Below the pieces are notes generated by a model. The model saw only the letters and a program-made list of their open reading frames with translations. It was not told the DNA's origin and did not search any database. From assembly GCA_016209085.1 (NCBI GenBank), contig JACQWV010000037.1:1-42418 (forward strand): 42,418 nucleotides of DNA. Direction: 5' to 3'. The DNA comes from Elusimicrobiota bacterium (GTDB lineage: Bacteria; Elusimicrobiota; Elusimicrobia; Elusimicrobiales; UBA9959). The translations under genes and the position numbers were made by a program. Shown piece by piece: positions 1 through 7,144 of the stretch. The stretch's first letter is position 1; every line of letters starts with the position of its first letter.

Positions 1-2
1 AT

Positions 3-932
3 TCGGATATGGGAAGTTGGAAATATTTCGCGGATTTCGTAAAATGGTCGGCCCAGACATATCCTGCAAAAAAACATCTTATTATTCTATGGAATCACGG
101 GAGCGGGCGAATTGACATAGGCGGGGCGGACAATACCGGCGCGGAACTGGGTATTTCCTACGACGACATTACCAAAAATTTCATACGCAACAAACAACTG
201 GGCCTTGCGCTCAGGGAAATCAGCGCCGCCCTCGGCAAGAAGCCTGAGATTTATTCCTCGGACGCATGCCTGATGCAGATGGCGGCAGTGGCTTATGAAA
301 TAAAAGACTACGCGGACTATCTTGTCCAGTCCGAGGAAATAGTTCCGGGAGCGGGTTTCCCCTATGACACGATTCTCCAGGCCATTAACGACAATCCCGG
401 AGCGGGCGCAGAGGAAGTTTCAAAAATCATCGTTGACAAATTTTACGACTACTATCAAGCCACCGCCAAAAAAACTACGATTTCAATAATAAAAACCTCC
501 CAGTTTCCGTCTTTTATTTCAACATTGAACGACTGGGTCAAAACGGCCTCGCAAAAATCCACAAGAAAGACAGTTCTTGATTCAATAAAGTCCGCTGTCT
601 CGTTTGAAGAGGAATACGACGGCCCGGACACGAGCGGAAACGCCAGGTCAAAAGACCTTTATGATTTTATCAATAGGATAAACCTGAAGACGGATAAAAA
701 CTCGGCTGTTTACAAAAAGGGCGAAGCCCTGAAAACCTTTATTGACGGAACCCTTGTAATACACAATAAAACCACGAACGGCATGGACAAGGCAAAGGGG
801 CTGGCGGCTTATTTCCCCAAGATGATTTATGATTCAAGCTATGACGAGATGCTTTTCGCAAGGGACAGCCTCTGGGACGACTTTCTCAAATGGACGCTGG
901 ACGGGAATTACAAGGTTCACCCTGTGAAATAA
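3..932 (+). CDS. Clostripain-family (C11) cysteine peptidase, 5' end outside window
   Basis: The reading frame is open to the window edge, so the N-terminus (signal peptide and first part of the caspase-like fold) is missing; the ATG at 9 is probably internal. Counting from that Met, the motif LWNHGSG carries the predicted catalytic His30, and SSDACLMQ carries the predicted catalytic Cys87, followed by a stretch ending in SEE that is typical of the family. These His/Cys motifs define C11 peptidases, which cleave after basic residues and are usually secreted. The C-terminal half (about residues 140-300) looks like the usual extension of the family, including an AAYFP motif near residue 268. 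The stop is one base before the next gene, so the two are probably co-transcribed. The family call is firm; the substrate is unknown. Confidence 0.88.
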   Translation, partial: SDMGSWKYFADFVKWSAQTYPAKKHLIILWNHGSGRIDIGGADNTGAELGISYDDITKNFIRNKQLGLALREISAALGKKPEIYSSDACLMQMAAVAYEIKDYADYLVQSEEIVPGAGFPYDTILQAINDNPGAGAEEVSKIIVDKFYDYYQATAKKTTISIIKTSQFPSFISTLNDWVKTASQKSTRKTVLDSIKSAVSFEEEYDGPDTSGNARSKDLYDFINRINLKTDKNSAVYKKGEALKTFIDGTLVIHNKTTNGMDKAKGLAAYFPKMIYDSSYDEMLFARDSLWDDFLKWTLDGNYKVHPVK

Positions 933-933
933 C

Positions 934-2703
934 ATGAAACAACGTTTATCAGACAAAACTTTCGCCGCGATAACCGCGCTCCTGCTTGCAGCGTGCAGCG
1001 CCTCTATTCTATTTGCACAAGTCATGAGTCCTGAAGAACTGAAGATTCTGGCTGAATACGAAGCTGAAATATCAAGCGCAAACCCATCTGCCGCGAAGAA
1101 ATTCCTTGAAGATTTAAATCTCGTTGACAAGGTGAAAATATTAGAGCCGGACAGGGCGGCGGCTCTTGTGTCAAAAGCGCAGGCCGTTATTGACCTTGAA
1201 ACCCTTCTTGATAAAAAATGGAACAAATCCCATGACCATGAATTAAGTTTGGCTCTTTCCATAAGAATTGATTTTGACAAGCCTCTTGGTTCGGTCGGAA
1301 TAGGACCTGAGCCGGAAACGCTGCTTGACTGGACGGACAAATACAAGAAATATGGCGACGCAAAAAACACTCTGATAAAAAGGGGCATAAGGCAGTTTGA
1401 AGTCGTGTTCGGCACAGATACTGTTGACGGGAAGGTAGAATGGGAAAAACTGACGATAAGAGAAAGGAACACCATGCTGGCTGAAAAGGCGGACATGGCG
1501 CTGAACACCCTGATAGACAAGCCTTCGCCGACAGATAAAAATTTCCAGGACAAAGTAAAAAATTACGAGCTGTTTAAATATCTGGACTCCGCCGGCAGAG
1601 CCAGGCTTGAAAAATACCTCAAACAGATGAAAACCGTTGAAAGCTCCAAGAAATCCCTTTCAACGCCGCAGATTCAGCAGCTGGACGGCCTGGCCATAGA
1701 ACAGCAGATGTACGTTCTCGGAAACATCTTTGACAACAGCAGAATCAAAGGCGGCGCCGTCATTGAGCTCAGAATCGACGCTTTGAGGCAGTCAAGGCCG
1801 GGAGAAACCATATCGTACCAGAACAACCAGCTTTTGTCCGGGCTTTTGCAGACTGCCCTCGCGCGGGAGATAAAAGGGACAAAAGCCGGAGACAGGGCCC
1901 TGAAATTCTACCAGTCAAGAGGCAAACTCAACGTGGCGATAGAATCCTGCCGGGGCTGTTACGCAAAATACGAGCCGTCCTCCAACAGAATCATTTTTGA
2001 TTCCGAGCTCATACAGCAGTACATGAGAGTAAAGGAAATCACTGCAGAGGATCTCGTGAAGAATAAAAATCAGCTGGGTTTGCTTGCCAAATACCTCTCT
2101 CCCATGTTCGTGCACGAGGCGAACCACCAGATGCAGCATGAATGGGCCGCGAAAAGAAACGTTTACAAGCCTTACACGCAGGAAGACGAAATAGAAGCCA
2201 ATTCCATGGAAGCTCTGTATACGATAGAAAAACTGAAAAACGACGCAAAATTCAGCGCTCTTTTTACAAACATGAAAAAATTTTCTACTTATGCGGATAA
2301 AAGACTGAAATTAGCCAAAAGATTTGAAAAAAATCCTTCCCTGTTCCCGGATGCCGCGCGGCAGATGTATTACTACGGCATACCTTCGTTTGAATCAGCG
2401 TCCTCAGAAATCCTCAAAGCCATAAACGAGGAGCTGAAAAGAAGAAAATCCCTTTCAAAGGAAGAACAGGACCGCATGGAATCCTCCGGTCTGGGGAGCG
2501 CCGACGCCATGAAAATGACGATCCGGGAATTAACAGGCTCCGCTAATGAGCTGAAAACCTCCGCTCTTATGAAGATACGGGACGATTTGCTGCACAAAGA
2601 ACTTTATGCGGAACATTACCGGAATTCAACGGACTGGTCGGTTGACGCATTGAATTCCATAAGCGCAAGCCGGCCTTCAAAGAGCCGGGTTCCGGTTCTA
2701 TAG
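934..2703 (+). CDS. Exported predicted zinc metallopeptidase (HExxH), family not recognised
   Basis: This is a 589-residue protein. The N-terminus has basic residues and a hydrophobic stretch (about residues 10-28). It contains LLAAC, which fits a lipobox, although cleavage by signal peptidase I after LFA is also possible, so the protein is exported and perhaps a lipoprotein. Near the C-terminal third is HEANH (residues 394-398), a classical HExxH zinc site, followed about 25 residues later by an acidic stretch EDEIEAN that could supply a glutamate third ligand as in gluzincins. A Cys pair (CRGC) precedes it by about 60 residues. The middle is rich in Lys/Glu and probably helical. I do not recognise the family. 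The gene starts one base after the clostripain stop and is followed by a small exported protein, so the three may act together outside the cytoplasm. The peptidase activity is inferred from the motif only. Confidence 0.6.
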   Translation: MKQRLSDKTFAAITALLLAACSASILFAQVMSPEELKILAEYEAEISSANPSAAKKFLEDLNLVDKVKILEPDRAAALVSKAQAVIDLETLLDKKWNKSHDHELSLALSIRIDFDKPLGSVGIGPEPETLLDWTDKYKKYGDAKNTLIKRGIRQFEVVFGTDTVDGKVEWEKLTIRERNTMLAEKADMALNTLIDKPSPTDKNFQDKVKNYELFKYLDSAGRARLEKYLKQMKTVESSKKSLSTPQIQQLDGLAIEQQMYVLGNIFDNSRIKGGAVIELRIDALRQSRPGETISYQNNQLLSGLLQTALAREIKGTKAGDRALKFYQSRGKLNVAIESCRGCYAKYEPSSNRIIFDSELIQQYMRVKEITAEDLVKNKNQLGLLAKYLSPMFVHEANHQMQHEWAAKRNVYKPYTQEDEIEANSMEALYTIEKLKNDAKFSALFTNMKKFSTYADKRLKLAKRFEKNPSLFPDAARQMYYYGIPSFESASSEILKAINEELKRRKSLSKEEQDRMESSGLGSADAMKMTIRELTGSANELKTSALMKIRDDLLHKELYAEHYRNSTDWSVDALNSISASRPSKSRVPVL

Positions 2704-2710
2704 GGAATTT

Positions 2711-3289
2711 ATGCTTTTTAAACTGCTGATACTTTTGTCAATAGCGACGCTGGCGGGCCCGCCAATCAAGCCTCCTGTTCAAAAAGAAGGGTTTAAAAAA
2801 TTTGCAATGGACAACAAGCTGTTTACATGCCTGGCGCCTGAAAAATGGGAGATTGCAAGAAACAAAGAAAAAGAGAGCAAAGAGAAAATATACGGCATAG
2901 AGCTGGCTGGGCCGAGAGCGGACAAAGCCCCCGTCGTGATTTACGTGACATTCTATTCAAAACAAAACAAAATCTTCAAGGACCATAACGATTTTATTGA
3001 GAGAAATTCAAAAGACCTGTTCGGCGGCAAGGGGGACGGGGACGAACGATACGGTCCGGTGAAAAACACCCTCGTAAACAAACTCAAAGCATTTCATTTT
3101 GAATCTGAAACAAAGGAATACCTGCACCCTGAAAGCGCTTCCGAAGAATCGGTTGTGGTAAAAGAAAAATTTTACGTCATACCCGTAAAGAACGGGTTTT
3201 ACGTTCTTCATTATTTCGCGCCCAAGTCCGTTTTCTTAAAACACCTGCCCGTATTCTACAAAGTAGCCTCCAGTTTCAAAACAAGGTAA
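2711..3289 (+). CDS. Small exported protein of unknown function
   Basis: A 192-residue protein with a short N-terminal hydrophobic segment (about residues 3-15, LLILLSIATLAG) consistent with a signal peptide. The rest is a single globular region with alternating strands. It has an early segment of the form F-T-C-L-A-P-E-K-W-E, then VVIYVTFYS and a C-terminal YVLHYFAP followed by F-K-VASSF. This pattern resembles PsbP/DUF1795-like small secreted proteins, where a ‘P..W’ motif and a final ‘..SF’ helix are common, but the match is weak. It lies 7 bases after the metallopeptidase gene and 11 before the nucleotidyltransferase, consistent with one operon. No catalytic residues are evident. Confidence 0.6.
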   Translation: MLFKLLILLSIATLAGPPIKPPVQKEGFKKFAMDNKLFTCLAPEKWEIARNKEKESKEKIYGIELAGPRADKAPVVIYVTFYSKQNKIFKDHNDFIERNSKDLFGGKGDGDERYGPVKNTLVNKLKAFHFESETKEYLHPESASEESVVVKEKFYVIPVKNGFYVLHYFAPKSVFLKHLPVFYKVASSFKTR

Positions 3290-3300
3290 AATATTTATCA

Positions 3301-4221
3301 ATGAAAAACGACGTATTATCCAGAAACATTCTGCTGATGGATGCCGCCCGCGTTCTGGCAGAGGAATGTTTTAACAGGGGAATCCCGGTTGTTTTCCTTA
3401 AAGGCGCGGCTCTTCTGGAACTGGGAATCTTTAAGTTTCCCGAACGCGAAATGACCGACATAGACGTGTTGATAAGAAAACATGAGAGACATGCCGTGGA
3501 AAAAACCGTTCTTTCCATGGGTTTCAGGGAAATGGAAAACAGCTCCTCGGCATTTGTTAAAACGGAAAATCCGTTTTCCCCGCCGGTTATAATTGACGTC
3601 CATGCCGACCTGCGGCACCTAAAAAATACGGATGATTTCTTTAAAGAGGCATTCAGCCCCGACAACGCGCTGTCGCATATTCTGGTTCCATCTACGGAGG
3701 ATTTATTCCTCCATCTGGCCTGCCATCCTTTGCTCCATCACGGTCATCTCGGCGATAAAGCCGTAAGAGACGCGAAGAAAGTTCTGGAATGGGTATCAGT
3801 AAACCCCGTTAGAAATCCGCCCTGCCCTTTGGGCACGGCGACAGCCGCCTCGGGGCGGCTTATTTCTAACGGGGTAAAGGGAAATTTAAAATTTTTCATG
3901 GAGCAACTCGTTTCAAAAGCAGAAAAACACCGGCTTAAACCGGTTGTGTATCCCATATTGCAAGAGCTGTCCCTGGATGTTCCTGAATTAAAACCGGGAG
4001 GATTTGAAGCGGCTAAAGAAAGATTTTTCAGAAATGCGTTACATAAACATTCCGCATTTATGGAATATCTGCTGCCTGTAATTCTTAGGCCGGCTCTCGC
4101 GCTTAAATATCTGTTTCCGGAAAAAGAATTTTTAAGAAAGAGATACGGCAGGCAATCCGCATGGAATGTTTTAATAAGACCCTTTCAATTATTGAAAAAT
4201 ATTTTTATAAGGAATCTTTAG
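3301..4221 (+). CDS. Nucleotidyltransferase-fold protein (NTP_transf_5-like) with palindromic insert
   Basis: A 306-residue protein. The segment VVFLKGAALLELG followed by R-E-M-T-D-I-D-V-L-I and later IIDVHADLRH matches the pattern of the uncharacterised nucleotidyltransferase family NTP_transf_5: an LKG motif, a DxD metal pair and a third acidic residue. Such proteins often sit near surface polysaccharide or secreted peptide genes, and their acceptor is generally unknown. Residues about 168-192 (NPVRN...LISNG) are encoded by a 73-base palindromic element and look foreign to the fold. The sequence before (VLEWVS) and after (KGNLKFFMEQL) would join smoothly without it. The 3' end overlaps the convergent receiver gene by 17 bases. 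Family assignment is by motif; activity is unproven. Confidence 0.7.
   Translation: MKNDVLSRNILLMDAARVLAEECFNRGIPVVFLKGAALLELGIFKFPEREMTDIDVLIRKHERHAVEKTVLSMGFREMENSSSAFVKTENPFSPPVIIDVHADLRHLKNTDDFFKEAFSPDNALSHILVPSTEDLFLHLACHPLLHHGHLGDKAVRDAKKVLEWVSVNPVRNPPCPLGTATAASGRLISNGVKGNLKFFMEQLVSKAEKHRLKPVVYPILQELSLDVPELKPGGFEAAKERFFRNALHKHSAFMEYLLPVILRPALALKYLFPEKEFLRKRYGRQSAWNVLIRPFQLLKNIFIRNL
3803..3875. repeat. Cloverleaf-like palindromic element inside a coding sequence
   Basis: The outer arms 3803-3816 (ACCCCGTTAGAAAT) and 3862-3875 are perfect reverse complements, 14 bases each. Between them lie two further hairpins: TGCCC/GGGCA at 3823-3835 with a 3-base loop, and AGCCGCC/GGCGGCT at 3843-3860 with a 4-base loop. 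Three stems around a junction would give a cloverleaf. The reading frame of the nucleotidyltransferase stays open through it. The design recalls mobile palindromic elements that insert in frame, such as the Rickettsia palindromic elements, but no homology to them is claimed. Confidence 0.85.
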
Positions 4222-4609
4222 GATTAGTTATCAGCCAGAGTTTGATAAGGCTTTCTATTTTGTTCAGCTGAGCGGGTTTTATCACAAAATCAAAGGCGCC
4301 TTCCTTAACCGCCTTGCTTCCCAGATCCGCGCTGTCAATAACCCCTGTTACTATCACGCATACGTCGGGATTTTTTGCCTTTGCCCTGGCCAGGACCTCA
4401 AGGCCGGACATGCCGTGAACGTATATGCCTGTTATCACCAGATCAAAACTTTTTTCTTCAAGCCATTTTCTTGCCGAATCCCCGTTTTCGGCTCGGACCG
4501 TTTCAAACTCCGCGGGGGACGGCTGTTTAAATCCGGAAAGAATTGAAAAAACTCGCTCTATCACATAACCTTCGTCTTCAACAAGCAAAACTTGTTTTTT
4601 ATTCTCCAT
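4205..4609 (-). CDS. Stand-alone response-regulator receiver domain lacking the phospho-acceptor Asp
   Basis: A 134-residue CheY-like protein with a receiver domain and nothing else. It starts with VLLVEDE (acidic residues Glu11, Asp12), has a Thr/Gly pair in VIVTGV and the conserved Lys-Pro in FVIKPAQ. The strand that normally ends in the phosphorylated Asp reads FDLVITGIYVHGMSG, so the expected Asp is Gly61. The domain is therefore predicted not to be phosphorylated in the usual way and may be a pseudo-receiver acting through protein contacts. It lies downstream of the HD-GYP gene across a repeat-filled spacer of 130 bases, suggesting a functional link to that protein. It ends convergent with, and overlapping by 17 bases, the plus-strand nucleotidyltransferase gene. 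Confidence 0.85.
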   Translation of the reverse strand: MENKKQVLLVEDEGYVIERVFSILSGFKQPSPAEFETVRAENGDSARKWLEEKSFDLVITGIYVHGMSGLEVLARAKAKNPDVCVIVTGVIDSADLGSKAVKEGAFDFVIKPAQLNKIESLIKLWLITNPKDSL

Positions 4610-4623
4610 TATATTGTTGCCGA

Positions 4624-4732
4624 TTGCTGGCCACTGGTTACTGTTGTTTTGCAGTTGCTGTTAGCAGAGCAAGCTCTGCAGCTACAATTTTTCGCTGTTA
4701 CTGGCTACTGGTTACTTGGTTACTGGTTACTG
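4624..4732. repeat. Spacer filled with heptamer-type repeats and a small palindrome
   Basis: The 130-base gap between the receiver and HD-GYP genes consists mostly of degenerate copies of a TGGTTAC-type heptamer (4624-4646 and 4693-4732). Between them is a perfect hairpin GCAGAGC-AA-GCTCTGC at 4664-4679. I see no clear promoter. A short hairpin without a T-run could act as a weak terminator or processing site. Confidence 0.75.
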
Positions 4733-4739
4733 CCGTTTA

Positions 4740-5954
4740 CTACCACTCCGTCCACCAGCGGCTCATCTCCATTCTGGCTAGGAACTTGCTGTTCTTGGCG
4801 GAAATTTCCTGCTCCTCAACCGGCCCGTCTATGCTGGTCAGCGGATATTCCAGCAGATTTATCATGCGGTTGTCCGCCGGCATAAAATCAGCGTCAAGAA
4901 GAATTTCCACGACCGGTCTTGTCAGATTTTTTCTGTTAATAAACACCACCCTCGCTATCTCGCCGGTTGACAGCCTGACCATGGAATGCAGCGGATATAT
5001 GGACAGGACGTTCAAAAGAGTTTTTGTTATCTTATGGCTGAATTTCTTATTTTCTTCGCCGATTATGTGTTTTACGGCATAATGAGGATGGAAAGGCTTT
5101 CTCCACGCTTTCGGATGAGTCATTGCCTCGTACACGTCGGCAATTCCTATTATCTGTGAAAAGAGATTGATGTCTTCTCCGGACAGGCCGGCCGGATACC
5201 CGCTTGAATCAATCCTTTCATGCACGCCGAGTATCGTGTTTTTCAAATCGTCTTTGACTTTATAGTCCATGTCTATTATCCTGTCTATTTTTTCCGCTCC
5301 CTTCTCAGAATGCATTTGGATTCTTGCGAATTCCGCTTTTGTAAGCTGTCTGGGAAGTTTTGCGATTTCCTCAAAATCAATCATTCCCGCGTCGTGCAAG
5401 AAAGCGGATATTGACAGAAGTTTCAACTCCTCGGCTGAGAACCCCATTTCAATGCCGAGAGTCTGGCTTAAAATGCAGACATTGGCGGCATGAGCGTAGA
5501 GATAGGAATCGGCAGTGGCAAAATTAGAGTAATTCAGAAGACAGGGATTGTTTTTTAAAACCTCGGCGCTTTTGTGGCAGATATATTCAACGTCGGCGTA
5601 TATTTCGCAATAGGATCCCCTTAATAAAGCGTCTGATTTTTTGGCGATATCCATCATCGTAGAATATACCGGCGCGGCTTCATCTAAGTGTCTTTCAATT
5701 TCATCCGCTTTTTTAAAAACAGGACTGCTGCTGTCTGAAATGCGTTTTCTGCGCCTGCCTGCCGGCAAGGCAGGGACAGGGGAAGCAACGGCGCCGCTGT
5801 TGTTGGAAGAGGGATTAGGGACGGGAACTGCCTCCTTCTCCTGCTCCGGATGTTTTACCTGCGGGAGCGGTTCCTCTTCCTGCTTTTTTTTCGGAAGTGC
5901 AACTGCTTCTTTTTTTTCTTCAGCCTTTTTTTTGTTTAAATCCCTAAATTTCAT
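4740..5954 (-). CDS. HD-GYP domain protein, predicted cyclic-di-GMP phosphodiesterase
   Basis: A 404-residue protein from the ATG at 5954, which has an AAAGG ribosome site five bases upstream; longer frames start inside the previous gene and are less likely. Residues 1-90 are a low-complexity Lys/Glu/Pro linker, including ALPAGR encoded by a palindromic repeat. The C-terminal two thirds is an HD-GYP domain: His187-Asp188 in FLHDAGM, a downstream H-x-E (GVHERID) and Gly252-Tyr253-Pro254 in SSGYPAGL. All hallmark residues of active HD-GYP enzymes, which linearise cyclic-di-GMP, are present. There is no membrane segment or sensor domain. It lies between the acyltransferase gene (stop 34 bases upstream) and the pseudo-receiver gene. 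The activity is inferred from the motifs. Confidence 0.85.
   Translation of the reverse strand: MKFRDLNKKKAEEKKEAVALPKKKQEEEPLPQVKHPEQEKEAVPVPNPSSNNSGAVASPVPALPAGRRRKRISDSSSPVFKKADEIERHLDEAAPVYSTMMDIAKKSDALLRGSYCEIYADVEYICHKSAEVLKNNPCLLNYSNFATADSYLYAHAANVCILSQTLGIEMGFSAEELKLLSISAFLHDAGMIDFEEIAKLPRQLTKAEFARIQMHSEKGAEKIDRIIDMDYKVKDDLKNTILGVHERIDSSGYPAGLSGEDINLFSQIIGIADVYEAMTHPKAWRKPFHPHYAVKHIIGEENKKFSHKITKTLLNVLSIYPLHSMVRLSTGEIARVVFINRKNLTRPVVEILLDADFMPADNRMINLLEYPLTSIDGPVEEQEISAKNSKFLARMEMSRWWTEW
5754..5774. repeat. GC-rich palindrome encoding ALPAGR
   Basis: CCTGCC at 5754-5759 and GGCAGG at 5769-5774 flank a GCCGGC core. It lies inside the N-terminal linker of the HD-GYP gene and is read there as part of A-L-P-A-G-R. 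Palindromes read as LPAGR/LPAGRQAG recur in genomes of uncultured bacteria. That is from general familiarity, not a search. Confidence 0.65.
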
Positions 5955-5988
5955 ATAAACCTTTATTGATTTTTTAGATTTTTTTAAC

Positions 5989-7098
5989 TCATAACTCTTT
6001 TTCATATATCCTGTATTTCTTGTAAACATGTCCGCCCACAAGCTCTATTGTCTTGTTTATTCTGTCATTATCTTCCAGCGTCCACGAAAGCTCCCCGTAT
6101 TCCCATTTCATTCTTCTCGCCATCATTATGGCTTCTTTTATAAGAAGAATCTCCAGCCCCCTGTTTCTATGGGATTTTTTTACTCCAAGAGCCAGAACCC
6201 TTCCTTTGTCTATTCTAAGCATTTTATAAATAAAAGGCAGAAAATTTAAAGGAGTAAGTTTTCCCCGGACGATTTTGAGGGGGATATTGAAATCAGGAAG
6301 AAAAAGGCAGAAACCCGGCCGCTCATCGCCTACCCTGACAAAAAAGAGATAATCCGGTTTTAAAAGAGGCTTGAGAGCGCGGGCGGTTTCTTCAAGTTCT
6401 TCCTTTGTTATCGGCGCGAATCCCCAGTTCTCTTCCCATGCGTCGTTGTATATTTCCCTGAAATCTTCCAGTTCTTTATCCAGATTTTTCATGTCAGCCG
6501 GCTCTATTTTCACCTGCCCGTCTTTCAGTATTCTTGAGACTATTTTTTCAAATCTCCGGGAAAAAACATCTGCTGAAAATCTTTTGAACGCATAAAGATC
6601 TTTGGCCTTTTTAAAACCCGCGTCTTCCGCAAGTTTAAGGTAATAAGGCGGATTATACGGCATCATTATGACGGGGGGAGAATTAAAACCTTCTATAAGG
6701 AAGCCGCACGTTTCGTTGGTAGAGGGATTAACCGGCCCCCTGACAGCGTTCATTCCTTTCTCCTTGAGAAATGAAAAAACTTTCGTAAAAAGAGCTTTTG
6801 AGACTCCGGCATCGTCTATGCAGTCAAAAAAACCGAAAAATCCGCATTTGTCGTTATGCAGGGAATTATGGAGGGAATTGGTTATCGCGGCGACCCTGCC
6901 GGCGGGTTTTGAATCTTTGAACGCGATGAAAAGCTTTCTCTCTGCATGGTTCCAGAACGGGTGTTTCCGGGAAAGCAGATGAGCGGCATCGCGCTTCAAA
7001 TCCCCGACCCAGAACGGGTCTTTCTTGAATAAATTATAAGGAAAGTCTATGAATTCAGAAAGGTTGCGGTCTTCTATCTCCCGTATGGCAACACTCAT
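5989..7098 (-). CDS. GNAT-fold N-acyltransferase, candidate ceramide-synthase-like partner
   Basis: A 369-residue protein beginning MSVAIREIEDRN, with an early FPYNLFKKDPFWVGDL segment and H-P-F-W-x-H-A-E, then a strand FIAFKDSKPAGRVAAI. This is the pattern of large (about 370-residue) two-lobe GNAT-like proteins, often annotated only as hypothetical acyltransferases. The second lobe contains GRVLALGVKKSHRNRGLE, a typical acyl-CoA-binding loop (R/Q-x-x-G), and ends YELS-W-T-L-E-D-N. It follows immediately after the serine-palmitoyltransferase-like gene, separated only by a heptamer array. In Caulobacter-type bacteria a GNAT-family enzyme acylates the sphingoid base made by SPT. By that analogy it may transfer an acyl chain to an amine, but this is inference. 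The family is moderately certain, the substrate is not. Confidence 0.68.
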   Translation of the reverse strand: MSVAIREIEDRNLSEFIDFPYNLFKKDPFWVGDLKRDAAHLLSRKHPFWNHAERKLFIAFKDSKPAGRVAAITNSLHNSLHNDKCGFFGFFDCIDDAGVSKALFTKVFSFLKEKGMNAVRGPVNPSTNETCGFLIEGFNSPPVIMMPYNPPYYLKLAEDAGFKKAKDLYAFKRFSADVFSRRFEKIVSRILKDGQVKIEPADMKNLDKELEDFREIYNDAWEENWGFAPITKEELEETARALKPLLKPDYLFFVRVGDERPGFCLFLPDFNIPLKIVRGKLTPLNFLPFIYKMLRIDKGRVLALGVKKSHRNRGLEILLIKEAIMMARRMKWEYGELSWTLEDNDRINKTIELVGGHVYKKYRIYEKEL

Positions 7099-7109
7099 TA
7101 TGTTAAGCC

Positions 7110-7144
7110 GTTACTGGTTACTGCTTACTGATTACTGGTTACTG
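7110..7144. repeat. Array of five 7-base repeats (NTTACTG)
   Basis: Exactly 35 bases made of five heptamers, of which three are GTTACTG and two differ only in the first base. It overlaps the 3' end of the SPT-like gene: that gene's last six codons and its stop at 7125 are read from the array. It fills the gap to the acyltransferase gene. Confidence 0.9.

Noticed and set aside
834-1553. Minus-strand open frame of 239 codons opposite the metallopeptidase
   Set aside because: The coding strand opposite has a signal peptide and an HExxH motif; the minus frame is low-complexity Ser/Phe-rich, as expected for an antisense shadow.
4543-5082. Plus-strand open frame over the repeat spacer
   Set aside because: It is made mostly of translated heptamers (repeated GYWLL-type runs) and antisense HD-GYP sequence.
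7110-7144. Possible CRISPR array
   Set aside because: Units are 7-8 bases with no unique spacers, and no cas genes are present; this is simple tandem repetition.
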